This document shows, piece after piece, positions 16,490 to 25,954 of a DNA stretch of 64,000 nucleotides (the stretch's first letter is position 1; each line of letters begins with the position of its first letter). A program made the position numbers and the translations under genes. A model generated the notes under the pieces. The model had not been told where the DNA came from and did no database searches. It was given only the letters and a program-made list of their open reading frames with translations. Source of the stretch: Catenulispora pinisilvae (lineage in GTDB: Bacteria > Actinomycetota > Actinomycetes > Streptomycetales > Catenulisporaceae); contig NZ_JAAFZA010000023.1 of the NCBI RefSeq assembly GCF_015356865.1, positions 1-64,000 on the forward strand, written 5' to 3'.

Positions 16490-18660
16490 ATGTGGAGTCA
16501 CAGGGCGAATAGGCGTTGGCTCGCAACGGTTTCGTGCGCGGCGGGATTGGTGCTGGTCGCGGTGTCGGCCGCTCAGGCCGCGGGGCGGGGGCCGGACATC
16601 GGGTCGGGCGGTCGACCGGCGGGCCGCGTGGCCGTCGCCGACTACGTGCCCCTGTGGTCGATCCCGACCACCGCCGACGGCGCGGCGGCTTCGGACCTGG
16701 GTGTGGCGGCCGGGCAGACGCCGATGGCCGCTCGTGTGTATCTGGCAGGCCGGGATCCGGTCGGTCTGGCCGCCTATGCGAAAGCGGTCTCGGCTCCCGG
16801 GAATCCGCTGTATCAGCGGTATCTGACGCCGAGCCAGGAGGAGCAGAGGTTCGGGCCGGCGGCGGATCAGACGGCTGCCGTGCGGTCGTGGCTCACTTCC
16901 GCGGGGCTGCGCGTCACCGCGGCCACCGCGCACTACGTTGAGGTGACCGGCACGGTAGCCCAGGGCACGCACGCGTTCGGCGTCAGCTGGCACAGCTACC
17001 GAGTGGGCAAGAACCCGGTGACGCAGTACGGCGAGCCGGTGGCGAGGGTGCCGCAGCAGGCCCCGATCCCGGGCGCGAGCGTCACGGTGCCGACAGCGCT
17101 GGCGGCCGCGGTGACCACCGTCGTGCCGATCGAGACGGGTATCCCGGGCTACCTGGACAGCGGTGAGACGACCTCGACCGGCGACGTGCGAGTCGGCTCC
17201 GTGCCCCCTGCCACTTCTCAGGACTCGAAGACACCGCCGTGTTCGGACTACTTCGGCCGGCGCGTGGCCGACACGCTGCCCACGGCCTACGGCCGGCACG
17301 CGCCCTACGCCACCTGCGGCTACACCCCGCAGCAACTGCGCAGCGCCTACGGCGTACCGACAAACTTGACCGGTGCCGGCGTCAGCGCGGCCGTGGTCGC
17401 CGGCGGCCACACGGCGAGCACGGCCCACGACCTGGCGACGTTCGCCGCCGGGCACGGCGAGCCGCTGTCCCCGGGTCAGTTCTCTGAGGTACTGCCGACG
17501 GGCGTAGAAGCATCCTGTGAAACTCAGGGACCCATGTATTCCGAGGACTTCGCGGACGTGGAGCAAGTGCACGCGATGGCACCGGCGGCCCGGCTGACCG
17601 ACTTCGCCGTGAAATGCGACGACGACGGCCAGGCGCTGCCGGTCCTCGACGCCTACAGCCAGATCGCCGACACCAGGTCGGCCACCGTCGTGAGCAGTGC
17701 CTGGAACGCCCGCTACAACGAGGCGACGATGTCTTCGGGCCTGATCGCCGTCTACGAGCAGGTGTTCAAACGAGGCGCGGTCGAAGGCGTCGGCTACTAC
17801 GTGGACTCCGACGACGAAGGCGACGACTCGTCAGTCTCGCCGACGCACACGCCGACCGTCAGCTACCCCGATTCCGACCCGTGGGCGACCGGCGTCGGCG
17901 GCACGACCCTGGCCATCGGACCCGACGGCGGCTACGAGTGGGAGGTGCCTTGGGGCGACGACATGGCGCGGCTCGACACGACCGCCACCGGGTGGATCAG
18001 TCCGCCCGGCGCCTTCCTGGGCGGCGGCGGTGGCGGGACCAGCCGGCTGTTCACCCAGCCCGGCTATCAGCACGGCGTGGTTCCCGAGGCGCTCAGCCAC
18101 GCGGGCGGTGCGGGCGGTGCGGACGGTACGAGCGGTGTGGGCAGTGCGGGCGCGCCGATGCGCGTCGTACCGGACATCGCCGCGGACGCCAGCGCGGGCA
18201 GCGGCATCCGGGTCGGCGTCACGGTGCCGCCCACCGCCGGACAGCCGGCGGCGTACCGCGAATTCGCGGTCGCCGGCACCAGTTGCTCCGTGCAACTCAT
18301 CGCCGGCATGCAAGCCGACGCCGAACAGGCCGCCGGCGTTCCGCTCGGCTTCGCGAACCCGGCCCTCTACGCCCGCTTCGGCAGCGGCGACTACCACGAC
18401 GTCACCGCGACACCCCTGGGCCACACGACACCCCTGGACCACGCGACACCCCTCTCGGCAACGCCGCACCCCCGGACGCGGTCGGCCCGGCAAACCCGCC
18501 GCCCGGCGAGCCCACCACCCCGTTCCTCCTCACCCTCGGACGGGACCAGACCCTGACCGCCACCCCCGGCTACGACGACACCACCGGCGTGGGGACGCCC
18601 GACGCGCGGTACTTCGCCTCCTATCAGCGTGCTGACACCTCCGCGTCAAGGAACCACTGA
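16490..18660 (+). pseudogene. Sedolisin (S53) protease with a 2-base frameshift near the C-terminus
   Basis: The ATG at 16490 follows GGGGAG and opens a signal peptide ending AAQAAG, then a pro-kumamolisin domain (about 40-190) and the S53 catalytic domain. Catalytic Glu352 and Asp356 are in SEDFADVE and Ser598 in AGTSCS. The uninterrupted frame ends at 18556 in a meaningless Arg/Pro tail. The expected sedolisin end, LTATPGYDDTTGVGTPDARY, lies in another frame that stops at 18660. Removing a duplicated TC at 18455-18456 (ACACCCCTCTCGG) joins the frames exactly, giving TPLGNAAPPDAVGP. The site lies in short repeats of ACACCCCTGG. It is either a real inactivating slip or a sequencing error. The lost part normally binds the structural calcium. 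Confidence 0.75.
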
Positions 18661-18668
18661 GCCCGGCT

Positions 18669-21101
18669 CTACGGATCCAAAGCGCCCGACTGCAACGCCG
18701 CGATCCCGTTCTTGAGCACTTGATCCCACGGAAGGGCGTTGGGCACCGAGTTCTTCCATTTCTCGTAGTTCTCGGGACCACCGATTCGCTGTGTCATGTA
18801 GCGTTCCACCGCTGCGGCATCGCTCTGCGTGTCGAAGTTCCTCAGGATGTTCATCCGGTAGGCGCCACCGTATTGCCGGGCCCAATCGGTGTAGTCCGCG
18901 TAGGTGTAGCGGCCTGCGGGGTTGTTGGTGATTCCCCACTTCAGGATCTTGCCGGTGACCGGATCGTTTATCTCATAGAGCGATGTCTGACCGATGTCCG
19001 GGTACTGACCGTAGATCGGTTTGTTCGTCTTGGGCATCCTCCCGCTCTTCGCGCCACACGAATCGTTGTGGACGAGCACCGGGGTGCGGCCCGCGACCAC
19101 GTAGTACGTGTGCAGCCCGTCGATGGTGAGGTCGTACGTGACTGTCGGACCCACGTGCGGACGCACCCCGCGCACGGTCACGTCCACGGCCGCCGGGCTT
19201 TGCAGGCGATCGCCGGGGGCGAGCCCGCCGGCGTCGACGAACGCGCCGGCGCCGGCGTCGTAGTAGGGGTGGTTCCGGGTGCCGGTGATCGTCGCGGGGC
19301 CGTCCGGTGTGCCGATCTCGACGTCCACGAAGTCCGAGTCGGTGGTCGTGACGTGCACCTGGTCCACCCGGTGGACCTCGGTGCCGCCGCCTCCCGGCTG
19401 GGCGTCGGCGACCAGGTCTCCGACTCGCACGTCGGTGATCGGCTCGGTGGTGCCGTCGGCCATCAGAACCCGCGTGCTGCCGATGAAACTGTGGCTCAGG
19501 CAGGAGGAGTCCTCGTCCTCATCCTCAAGGTATTCGCGTTCCTCGCTGCCGAACGTCTCGGTGGCCTGCTCCTCGTTCTGCAACCCGAGGTCGGAGAAGC
19601 GCAGGATCGGCTTCCCGTCCGCGCCCAGCTCGGGGTTGCCCTCGGCGTCCGTCGGCACGGAGCCGAACGCCGGCTCCCCCTCTTCATCGGTGATGGACGG
19701 CGAGTATTCGAGGTCGAACTCGGACGCGTCGCCGCTCAAGCCCTCGTCGTCCAGCAGGGATTGGAGCCGGCTGAGGCTGACCGCGGGCCCGGGCCCCTCC
19801 GCTTCCGGGGCGCCCGCGGCACGCGGGGCGGGCCGCGGTGTGTCCCCGCCGACATCCTCCGAGGGGGCTTCCTTCACCGGATCCACGCGGTCGATGGTGA
19901 TCTGGTCACCATCGAGATCCGCGGTGGCTTTGCCGCCCTTGCCGATGGCGTCGTCGAACGCCTTCTGGCCCGGCGGCAGCGACTCGCCGGCGGGCGGTTC
20001 GGTCTCGGCCAGCGCGTAGTCCCCGTCGGCTTCCGGGATCAGCCCCTCGTAGGTCGTGGTCGGGTCCAGGTGCGCGGCCTCGTCGGCGGGCAGCGAGCGC
20101 ACCGCGTCCGGGGACAGGGTGGCGCGGACCGGAGCCTCGGTCACCTCTTGCGACGGCGCCGCTTCCGAACCGCCGTCGCCGGCAGTCGGTTCGTACGCGG
20201 TGCCACCGGGCTCGGCGGAGTCGCCACCGCTGACGGCCGGCTCTGACTGCACGGTGTCCGGCGGCCCCTGGTCGGCGCCGGAGTCGGCGGCGGGGTCGGT
20301 CGCGTCACCGCCCGGCGTGTCGTCATAGGCGGGGGTCTGCGGCTCTAGCGCCTCCTGTTCCAGCGACGCGACATCGCCCAGGATCTTCTGCCGCTCGGCG
20401 TCCAGATCCGCGGCCTGCCCCTGCAACGCCTCGACCGCGTCGTTGTGCGTCTGCACATCGGTCTGTAGCTGCGTCTGCTTCGTCTGGATCGACGTCTCGG
20501 CGTTCTGCAGGTTCGTCACGTTGGACTGGATCGACGCCGCCTGGGACTGGAGCGCCGACCTGCGGCTGTTCAGCGCGTCGGCCTCGGCGTTGTAGGCGTC
20601 GTACGCGGCTTGTTCTTCCGGCAGCTGGAACTCGTGCGGTTCGGCGTTGTGCGCGCTGATCTGGTTGTTGAGATCAGTGATCTGACCCTCGATCGAGGTG
20701 ACCTGGCCCTCCAGGCCGGACTCCTGGCTGGTGATCTGATTGGCCTGGTTCTCCAGATCGGTCTGGCGCTGCTGGAGCGAGTTCTCGTCGTTCGCCAGGT
20801 TCGCCGACTGCGTCTGGAGGGCCTGGGCCTTGGTGTTGTAGTCGTCGACCTCGGACTGGATCTGGGCGGACGCGTTGCCGATGGGATCGGGCACGTCTGG
20901 CGGCGCCGTGGGGTTGTCGTCCTGTGCCAGGTGCCAGTTGTAGACCGTGCCGGCCGCGGCGCCGACCGATGCCGCAGCGCCCGTCCGCGGCGCGGCGGCA
21001 CGCGCGGCCGGCACGGAGACGCCCGCGGTCAGAGCGGCGGCGGCAAGAGCTGCGGCGAGGCGCCGTGTACGCAGACCCCGCCGTCTCGACATGCCGCCCA
21101 C
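18669..21101 (-). CDS. Secreted polymorphic toxin: coiled coil, HINT, GIY-YIG-like nuclease
   Basis: 810 residues. Signal sequence (1-36, Arg-rich then Ala-rich, ending PAARAAAP), then a long Gln/Asn/Leu coiled coil (about 65-260, repeats like NLANDENSLQQRQTDLEN), an acidic Pro-rich region (260-520), and a HINT autoprocessing domain (about 532-682: Cys534 in CLSHSFIGSTRVL, NHPYYD, HTYYVVAGRTPVLVHND). The C-terminal about 125 residues have SLYEINDPVTGKILKWGIT, an Arg in NPAGRY and a Glu in AAAVERYMTQR, which fits a GIY-YIG nuclease. HINT probably releases this toxin. The GTG at 21101 has GGTGAG nine bases upstream; an ATG at 21092 is the alternative. It follows the sensor gene by two bases. 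No immunity gene lies downstream, where the sedolisin converges within nine bases. Confidence 0.78.
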   Translation of the reverse strand: MGGMSRRRGLRTRRLAAALAAAALTAGVSVPAARAAAPRTGAAASVGAAAGTVYNWHLAQDDNPTAPPDVPDPIGNASAQIQSEVDDYNTKAQALQTQSANLANDENSLQQRQTDLENQANQITSQESGLEGQVTSIEGQITDLNNQISAHNAEPHEFQLPEEQAAYDAYNAEADALNSRRSALQSQAASIQSNVTNLQNAETSIQTKQTQLQTDVQTHNDAVEALQGQAADLDAERQKILGDVASLEQEALEPQTPAYDDTPGGDATDPAADSGADQGPPDTVQSEPAVSGGDSAEPGGTAYEPTAGDGGSEAAPSQEVTEAPVRATLSPDAVRSLPADEAAHLDPTTTYEGLIPEADGDYALAETEPPAGESLPPGQKAFDDAIGKGGKATADLDGDQITIDRVDPVKEAPSEDVGGDTPRPAPRAAGAPEAEGPGPAVSLSRLQSLLDDEGLSGDASEFDLEYSPSITDEEGEPAFGSVPTDAEGNPELGADGKPILRFSDLGLQNEEQATETFGSEEREYLEDEDEDSSCLSHSFIGSTRVLMADGTTEPITDVRVGDLVADAQPGGGGTEVHRVDQVHVTTTDSDFVDVEIGTPDGPATITGTRNHPYYDAGAGAFVDAGGLAPGDRLQSPAAVDVTVRGVRPHVGPTVTYDLTIDGLHTYYVVAGRTPVLVHNDSCGAKSGRMPKTNKPIYGQYPDIGQTSLYEINDPVTGKILKWGITNNPAGRYTYADYTDWARQYGGAYRMNILRNFDTQSDAAAVERYMTQRIGGPENYEKWKNSVPNALPWDQVLKNGIAALQSGALDP

Positions 21102-21103
21102 GG

Positions 21104-22180
21104 CTACCCGCTCACCTTCGCCTCGAAGGCATCGGCGACCTTCGCCACCGCGGCCTTGCCGTCACCACCCTCACAGATCGCGACCTGCAACACCGCCGCA
21201 CCCTTCAACCGGGCCTGCCGGTAGCACGCCCACCCGCCCCCGGCGTCCTGTGCGGCGGTCCAGGCCAACTGGTTCGGCGTGTTGGCGCCGACGCTGTAGT
21301 TCCACTTCACAGTGTTCTTATTCTGATCGGTGCGCGTCGCCGACGGGCAGGCCGCGATCCCCTGACCCAGAGCCTGGAACACCGTCCCGGCCTGCCCGGG
21401 GTCGCCGTAGTCGCCGATCGTCTGGGTCACCGTGTAGTCGCCGGTGCCGCCAGAGTCCTGATACGTCGTGGAGTAGAAGACCGTCCACCCCTTGGTATAG
21501 CCGGAGACCGTGGCCGGTCCGACCGCCATCGCGCACGAGGCCGGATCCGCGGTCAGCGCCGCCGGCGGCTGATTCACCGCGGACCCGGAGATGACGGTCG
21601 TCCCGACGGCCTTGCTGATGTCATCCGGTGTCAGGATGCTGGCTTGCAACGTCCCGGGCACCACATGCTGGGGACTGGAGGCGACCGGCGCCTTGCTCTT
21701 GCTCGGCCACAAGGCCCACGTGAGTCCGCCGCCGCCCAACACCACCACGACCACCAGGCCGATGATCAGCAGCCGGCGCCGGTCCCGGGGCACCTTCGGC
21801 GCGAAGGACCTGGTCTGCGGCGGCTGCGGCAGTGGTTGAGACGGCGCTCCCTGCGGTGGTCCGTAAACAGGCTGCGGCGCCTGCGGCGATCCGTAGCCGG
21901 GCGGCGGTGCCTGCGGCGGCCCGTAGCCGGGCGGCGGCGCGAAGGGCCCCGGTTGCGCAGGCTGCGGCGCGTACCCGCTCTCCGGCGGCGGCGCGTACCC
22001 GCTCTCCGGCGGCTGCTGAACCGGGCCGCCAGGCGGCCCGCCGGGCCCCACGACGTTCAGCTGCTGCGTCGTGAACGCAGACGATTCCTGCGGCGGAACG
22101 GTGTTCAACTGCTGTGTCGTAAGCTCCGATGCGTCGTCACCCAACGGACTCCGCTGGTCATCGGAGTGAGCGTCGGCCAT
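21104..22180 (-). CDS. Single-pass membrane protein with PknH-like extracellular sensor domain
   Basis: 358 residues. The cytoplasmic N-terminal about 145 residues are disordered and Pro/Gly/Gln/Tyr-rich with repeats of PPPGYGPPQAP, followed by RRLLIIGLVVVVVLGGGGL as a membrane anchor. The outer domain (about 185-355) has paired Cys residues (SCAMAV, ACPSAT, ACYRQA, ICEGGD) and a pattern like the PknH/LppH sensor fold of mycobacteria, without a kinase domain. It is the first gene of a two-gene operon with the HINT toxin, whose start is two bases away. It may assist surface display or sense an envelope cue; it does not look like a typical immunity protein. Confidence 0.7.
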   Translation of the reverse strand: MADAHSDDQRSPLGDDASELTTQQLNTVPPQESSAFTTQQLNVVGPGGPPGGPVQQPPESGYAPPPESGYAPQPAQPGPFAPPPGYGPPQAPPPGYGSPQAPQPVYGPPQGAPSQPLPQPPQTRSFAPKVPRDRRRLLIIGLVVVVVLGGGGLTWALWPSKSKAPVASSPQHVVPGTLQASILTPDDISKAVGTTVISGSAVNQPPAALTADPASCAMAVGPATVSGYTKGWTVFYSTTYQDSGGTGDYTVTQTIGDYGDPGQAGTVFQALGQGIAACPSATRTDQNKNTVKWNYSVGANTPNQLAWTAAQDAGGGWACYRQARLKGAAVLQVAICEGGDGKAAVAKVADAFEAKVSG

Positions 22181-22275
22181 GAATCGGCTCCCCGTGTGAG
22201 TACTCGCAGGTGTCTGAACCGCGACTCAGAGTACTGTCCACGAACACAGACGTACATATGTCTCCGGGAAACACG

Positions 22276-22318
22276 AAGGACCGGCAACAGGCATCGCGAT
22301 GCCCTGCGGCCGGTCCTT
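22276..22318 (-). terminator. Strong hairpin downstream of murF
   Basis: AAGGACCGG pairs with CCGGTCCTT, and an inner perfect palindrome GGCATCGCGATGCC forms the upper stem. It lies 36 bases past the murF stop and before the sensor-domain gene. Confidence 0.85.
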
Positions 22319-22353
22319 GCTCGTGTCGGGGCTTGTGTCGGGGCGGCCTCAGC

Positions 22354-23805
22354 TCAGCCTTCGGCGGCCAAAGCGTCCGCCAGAGCGTTCAACCCCAGAT
22401 CGTGGGAACCCTTCACCAGCACGACGTCCGCGGGCCGGATCAGCTTACGGGCCGCCACCAGCGCCTCCTCGCGGTCGCGCACGTGGTGCACGGCCATCTC
22501 CGGGGCCCCGGCGCGGGCGGCCTCGACCAGGGCGACCGGGCCGGTGCCGTCGTAGAACTCCGAGTCGGGACCGTCCACCACGACCAGAGCCGCGAACCCC
22601 AACTCGGCGGCCAGATCCCCGATCCTCCCATGCCGGGCGGCGGAATCAGTCCCCTGCGCCACCATCTCACCCAGGACCCCGACGATCCGCCGGGAACCGT
22701 CCGCGGCCAGCGCCGTGGTCGCGTTCAGGGCGGCTTCCATCGACTCCGGGAAGGCGTTGTAGGCGTCGTCGACAATCGTGACGCCGTCGCTGTCGCGAGT
22801 CCGCACCGCCAGCCGCGAGTTGGAACGCGGCCCGCCCGTCGCGCTCAGCGCCGCGGCGATCTTCTCCACGCCGATGCCCAGCGCCCACGCGGTCGCGGCG
22901 GCGGCCAGGGCGTTGCTCACCTGGTGCGCGCCGAGCAGCGACAGCTGGACCGGGGCGCTGCCGTCGGGGGTCTTCAGCGTGAAGGCCGACATCCCGTGCA
23001 CCAGATGCTCGTCGACGGCGGTGATCACCGCGTCCGGACCGCGGCCGAACCAGACCACGTCGGCCTCGGTGCGCGGGGCCATCGCGGCGACCCGGGGATC
23101 GTCGGTGTTGAGCACCGCGATGCCGCCGGCGGCCGCCGACGGGAGCGCCGCGACCAGCTCGGACTTGGCCGCCGCGACGATGCTCAACGGATCCCGGCCC
23201 GCCGCCTCCGGACCCGCGCCGGCCACGAACGTCTCGACGTGGGCGTTCCCGACCGCGAGCACCACGCCCACGCGGGCCGGCGCGATCGACGTCAGATACG
23301 TGAGATCCCCGGCCTGCGCCGCGCCCATCTCCAGCACCAGGTACCGGGTCGACTCGTCGGCGCGCAGCACCGTCAGCGGCAGCCCGAGTTCGTTGTTGAA
23401 GGAGCCGGCGGTGGCGATCGTCGGCGCCTGCGCCTCCAGGATCGTGGCCAGCAGGTCCTTGGTCGTGGTCTTGCCGAACGAGCCGGTGAGGCCGATCACC
23501 AGCGGGTCGATACCGGCCAGGTTGTGCTTGGCCAGCTGGGCCAGCGCGGTCCGGACGTCGGCCACCAGCACGGCCGGCACCGGGACCGGGCGGGAGGCCA
23601 GCACCGCGGTCGCGCCCGCGGCCACCGCCGCCTGCGCGAACTTGTGCCCGTCGACCTGCGCGCCGTCGAAGGCGGCGAACAGCCCGCCGGGGACGACGGC
23701 GCGGGAGTCCAGGGCCACCGGTCCGTTCACGACACCCGCCGGATCGGCCTGGTGCAGCGTGCCGCCGACGACTTCGGCGATCTCGGCCAGACTGAGCGTT
23801 CTCAC
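22354..23805 (-). CDS. murF: UDP-MurNAc-tripeptide D-alanyl-D-alanine ligase
   Basis: 483 residues from a GTG at 23803-23805 that overlaps the ddl stop as GTGA, so translation is coupled. It has Mur ligase order: N-terminal UDP-binding domain (LSLAEIAEVVGGTLHQ), central ATPase domain with GLTGSFGKTTTKD and the conserved ENN/NNE segment (SFNNELGLPLTV), and a C-terminal domain with DDAYNAFPESMEAAL. It adds D-Ala-D-Ala to UDP-MurNAc-tripeptide in the cytoplasm, completing the peptidoglycan precursor stem. It forms an isolated ddl-murF pair rather than part of a division-cell-wall cluster in this window. A terminator follows it. Confidence 0.93.
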   Translation of the reverse strand: MRTLSLAEIAEVVGGTLHQADPAGVVNGPVALDSRAVVPGGLFAAFDGAQVDGHKFAQAAVAAGATAVLASRPVPVPAVLVADVRTALAQLAKHNLAGIDPLVIGLTGSFGKTTTKDLLATILEAQAPTIATAGSFNNELGLPLTVLRADESTRYLVLEMGAAQAGDLTYLTSIAPARVGVVLAVGNAHVETFVAGAGPEAAGRDPLSIVAAAKSELVAALPSAAAGGIAVLNTDDPRVAAMAPRTEADVVWFGRGPDAVITAVDEHLVHGMSAFTLKTPDGSAPVQLSLLGAHQVSNALAAAATAWALGIGVEKIAAALSATGGPRSNSRLAVRTRDSDGVTIVDDAYNAFPESMEAALNATTALAADGSRRIVGVLGEMVAQGTDSAARHGRIGDLAAELGFAALVVVDGPDSEFYDGTGPVALVEAARAGAPEMAVHHVRDREEALVAARKLIRPADVVLVKGSHDLGLNALADALAAEG

Positions 23806-25001
23806 TTCGCCTCCACCGCCTGCACCGCAGCCGCCTCCATCGCCGCACGGACGCCGTTCCGGGCCGGGCGCACCAGCGCCTGGTCGATGAGCCAGGTCAG
23901 GAGCTTCGGCAACGGGACGCCGCTGGCGTTCCAGGCCCGGGCGAACGAGGACCGGGTCGTGAAGCCGGGCATGGTGTTGATCTCGCACACGTACAGCTCG
24001 TCCGCCTGCTCGTTCCACAGGAAGTCCACCCGGGCCAGTCCGAAGGCGCCGATCGCGGTGAACGCCTCCAGTGCCAGGGTCCTGATCCGGTCGGCGACCT
24101 TGTCCGGCAGGTCGGCCGGGACCGTGAGCCGGGAATCGACGGCCTGGTACTTCTGCCGGAAGTCCAGCAGGCCGTTGTCGACGTCGATCTCGGCCGGCAG
24201 CGAGGCCCACAGGTCGCCGTCCGGGCTGATCAGCACGCCGCAGTCGATCTCGCGGGCGTCGTCCACGCCCTGCTCCACGATCACCGTGTGGTCCAGGGTG
24301 AACGCCTCATTCACCGCGCTCTTCAACTCACCGGCATCGCACACCCGGGTCACGCCGATCGAGGACCCGCCGGCCGCGGGCTTGACGAACAGCGGCCACT
24401 CCAACCCGTTGAGCAGCGGCAGGACGTCGCGGGTCGCGGCCCAGCGCTCGGCCGTGAGCACGATGTGGGGGGTGACCGGTATCCCCTCGGCCAGGAAGGC
24501 GCGCTTCATCGCGACCTTGTCCATACCGACCGCCGAGGCACCGACCCCGCAGCCGACGTAGCGGACCCCGTACGCCTCGAACAGCCCCTGGATGACGCCG
24601 TCCTCGCCGAAGGCGCCGTGCAGCACCGGGAACGCGACGTCGACCCGGGCCAGCACCGTGCCCGGGTCACCGGCGCGCACCACGCTCAGCGCCCCGTCCG
24701 CCCGGTTCGGCAACAGTTCCACCGGCGTCCCGGCGATCGGCAGCAGGTCGTCTATCGCGACGTCCGTGGTCGACTCGGTGCGGGCGTACTCCAGCGCCTC
24801 ACGCGGCAGCAGCATGAACCGCCCGGTCTTGGTGACGCCGATCGCGTGCAGGGCGTAGCGGTCGCCGGGCAGGTTGCGGACGAGCGCCTTCGCCGACGCG
24901 CGGGACACGTCGTGCTCGTCGGACGGACCACCGTAGAAGACGCCGACTTGAAGCAAGCCGTTGTCACCCTCGGGTGAAGCGTGTACTGGCGCGGAATGCA
25001 A
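23802..25001 (-). CDS. ddl: D-alanine--D-alanine ligase
   Basis: 399 residues, ATP-grasp fold. VGVFYGGPSDEHDVSRASA opens the fold, VLHGAFGEDGVIQGLF carries the substrate Glu region, KPAAGGSSIGVTRV forms the ATP loop, and the C-terminal metal site has ARVDFLWNE and VCEINTMPGF. The omega-loop segment LDFRQKYQA retains a Lys-Tyr pair, as in D-Ala-D-Ala enzymes, and not the pattern of VanA-type D-lactate ligases. The start is a TTG at 24999-25001, fixed by a perfect AGGAGG eight bases upstream (25010-25015); the nearest in-frame ATG would remove the first strand. It feeds dipeptide to the coupled murF product. Confidence 0.93.
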   Translation of the reverse strand: MHSAPVHASPEGDNGLLQVGVFYGGPSDEHDVSRASAKALVRNLPGDRYALHAIGVTKTGRFMLLPREALEYARTESTTDVAIDDLLPIAGTPVELLPNRADGALSVVRAGDPGTVLARVDVAFPVLHGAFGEDGVIQGLFEAYGVRYVGCGVGASAVGMDKVAMKRAFLAEGIPVTPHIVLTAERWAATRDVLPLLNGLEWPLFVKPAAGGSSIGVTRVCDAGELKSAVNEAFTLDHTVIVEQGVDDAREIDCGVLISPDGDLWASLPAEIDVDNGLLDFRQKYQAVDSRLTVPADLPDKVADRIRTLALEAFTAIGAFGLARVDFLWNEQADELYVCEINTMPGFTTRSSFARAWNASGVPLPKLLTWLIDQALVRPARNGVRAAMEAAAVQAVEAK

Positions 25002-25015
25002 TTGGGACCCCTCCT

Positions 25016-25638
25016 GGTCATGTCAACCACTGCCAATTATGAGGGAACTCTGGAGGGTCGACGTCCGCGGGCCGTTCTCGGCTGACGCCGGGCCGGTGAT
25101 GGCGGGTTTCCGGGGTGCGGTGGTGTTGAGGGATGGCGGGGGCGCGGATGCTTGATGACCAGAGGGTCCCGAATAGGGCATATCAGGCGTTATCGCAACT
25201 AGTCGCCCCAACCAGTCGAGGGGCCCGTGCGCCAACACGGACCCCTCCTCCCGATCGCCTGGACCAACAGAGCTCGGGTTCATCTCCAGTGAACACACGT
25301 GGTGCATGGCTCCACAAGGCCGCCGAAACAAGAGTGAACAACTCTCCCTTGGGTATCCGCAGGTCACAGTGCCGAGCCGGGCGGCGGCACCGGACAGGTC
25401 CGGATGGCGGCGGACGGCTCCGGATACCGCCGGATGCCGCCGGACAGCACCGGACGGCTCCGGATTCCGCTGGCCAGAGCGTCATCAAGCATTTTCCCGG
25501 TCTGCTGGACGGCCCAGGACGCGCTGACGCACGATGGGTGGAGCGAACTCAGGGCTCTGTTCACGAGCCGACGCCAATCGGCCTGCCCGGTCGGGTTCGC
25601 GATGTTCCAGCCTGGACCACCAAGAGTTTCGAGGAGCG
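25016..25638. other. Intergenic stretch with CCGGA-rich repeats, no convincing gene
   Basis: About 620 bases upstream of ddl. At 25365-25475 there are loose repeats of CCGCCGGA / GGCTCCGGAT units. Open frames on both strands here lack ribosome binding sites and read as low-complexity Arg/Pro/Gly. The ddl promoter must lie in the first part (25016-25120), but no clear promoter elements are visible. Confidence 0.5.
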
Positions 25639-25947
25639 ATGTTGAACGTGGGGAAAACATTTGAGCGCCGGGACCATGCGGCGCAAGCAGGCCGAGCAGC
25701 GCAAGCAGCCCGAGCAGGCCGAGCAGCGCAAGCAGCCCAAGCAGCCCAAGCAGCGCCGACTGTCCGCTGCCTCGCCGCCGGTGTGACCCGCCGGCCACCG
25801 ACGATCGTCATCGTCATCGTCTTCGCGGCCGTCTGCCTGATGGTCGGTCGAGGCTACGACGCCGTGGCCGTGACCACCGTGCTGGCCGGCGCCTGCCGGG
25901 CGGTCACGAGGCTGGCGCGGCAAGCACCGTCGCGCCCGGCGCTCTAG
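25639..25947 (+). CDS. Small Ala-rich single-pass membrane protein
   Basis: 102 residues. The ATG follows GAGGAGCG. The first half is Arg/Ala/Gln-rich, encoded by GCAAGCAGGCCGAGCA-type repeats (25680-25755). A hydrophobic segment PPTIVIVIVFAAVCLMVG follows, then a short basic tail. It ends eight bases before the kinase gene and could be co-transcribed with it. The repeat composition makes this a weak call and the function is unknown. Confidence 0.4.
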   Translation: MLNVGKTFERRDHAAQAGRAAQAARAGRAAQAAQAAQAAPTVRCLAAGVTRRPPTIVIVIVFAAVCLMVGRGYDAVAVTTVLAGACRAVTRLARQAPSRPAL

Positions 25948-25954
25948 CGGGTCC

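Noticed and set aside
21104-22180. Immunity protein for the HINT toxin
   Set aside because: It lies upstream, not downstream, and has a Pro/Gly-rich cytoplasmic tail with an extracellular Cys-rich sensor fold, unlike known nuclease immunity proteins; kept as a sensor-domain protein.
23802-25001. VanA-type D-Ala-D-Lac ligase (glycopeptide resistance)
   Set aside because: The omega loop keeps a Lys-Tyr pair typical of D-Ala-D-Ala ligases, and no vanH or vanX lies nearby.
25133-25645. Possible gene in the ddl upstream region
   Set aside because: Low-complexity Arg/Pro/Gly product, no ribosome binding site, driven by CCGGA repeats.
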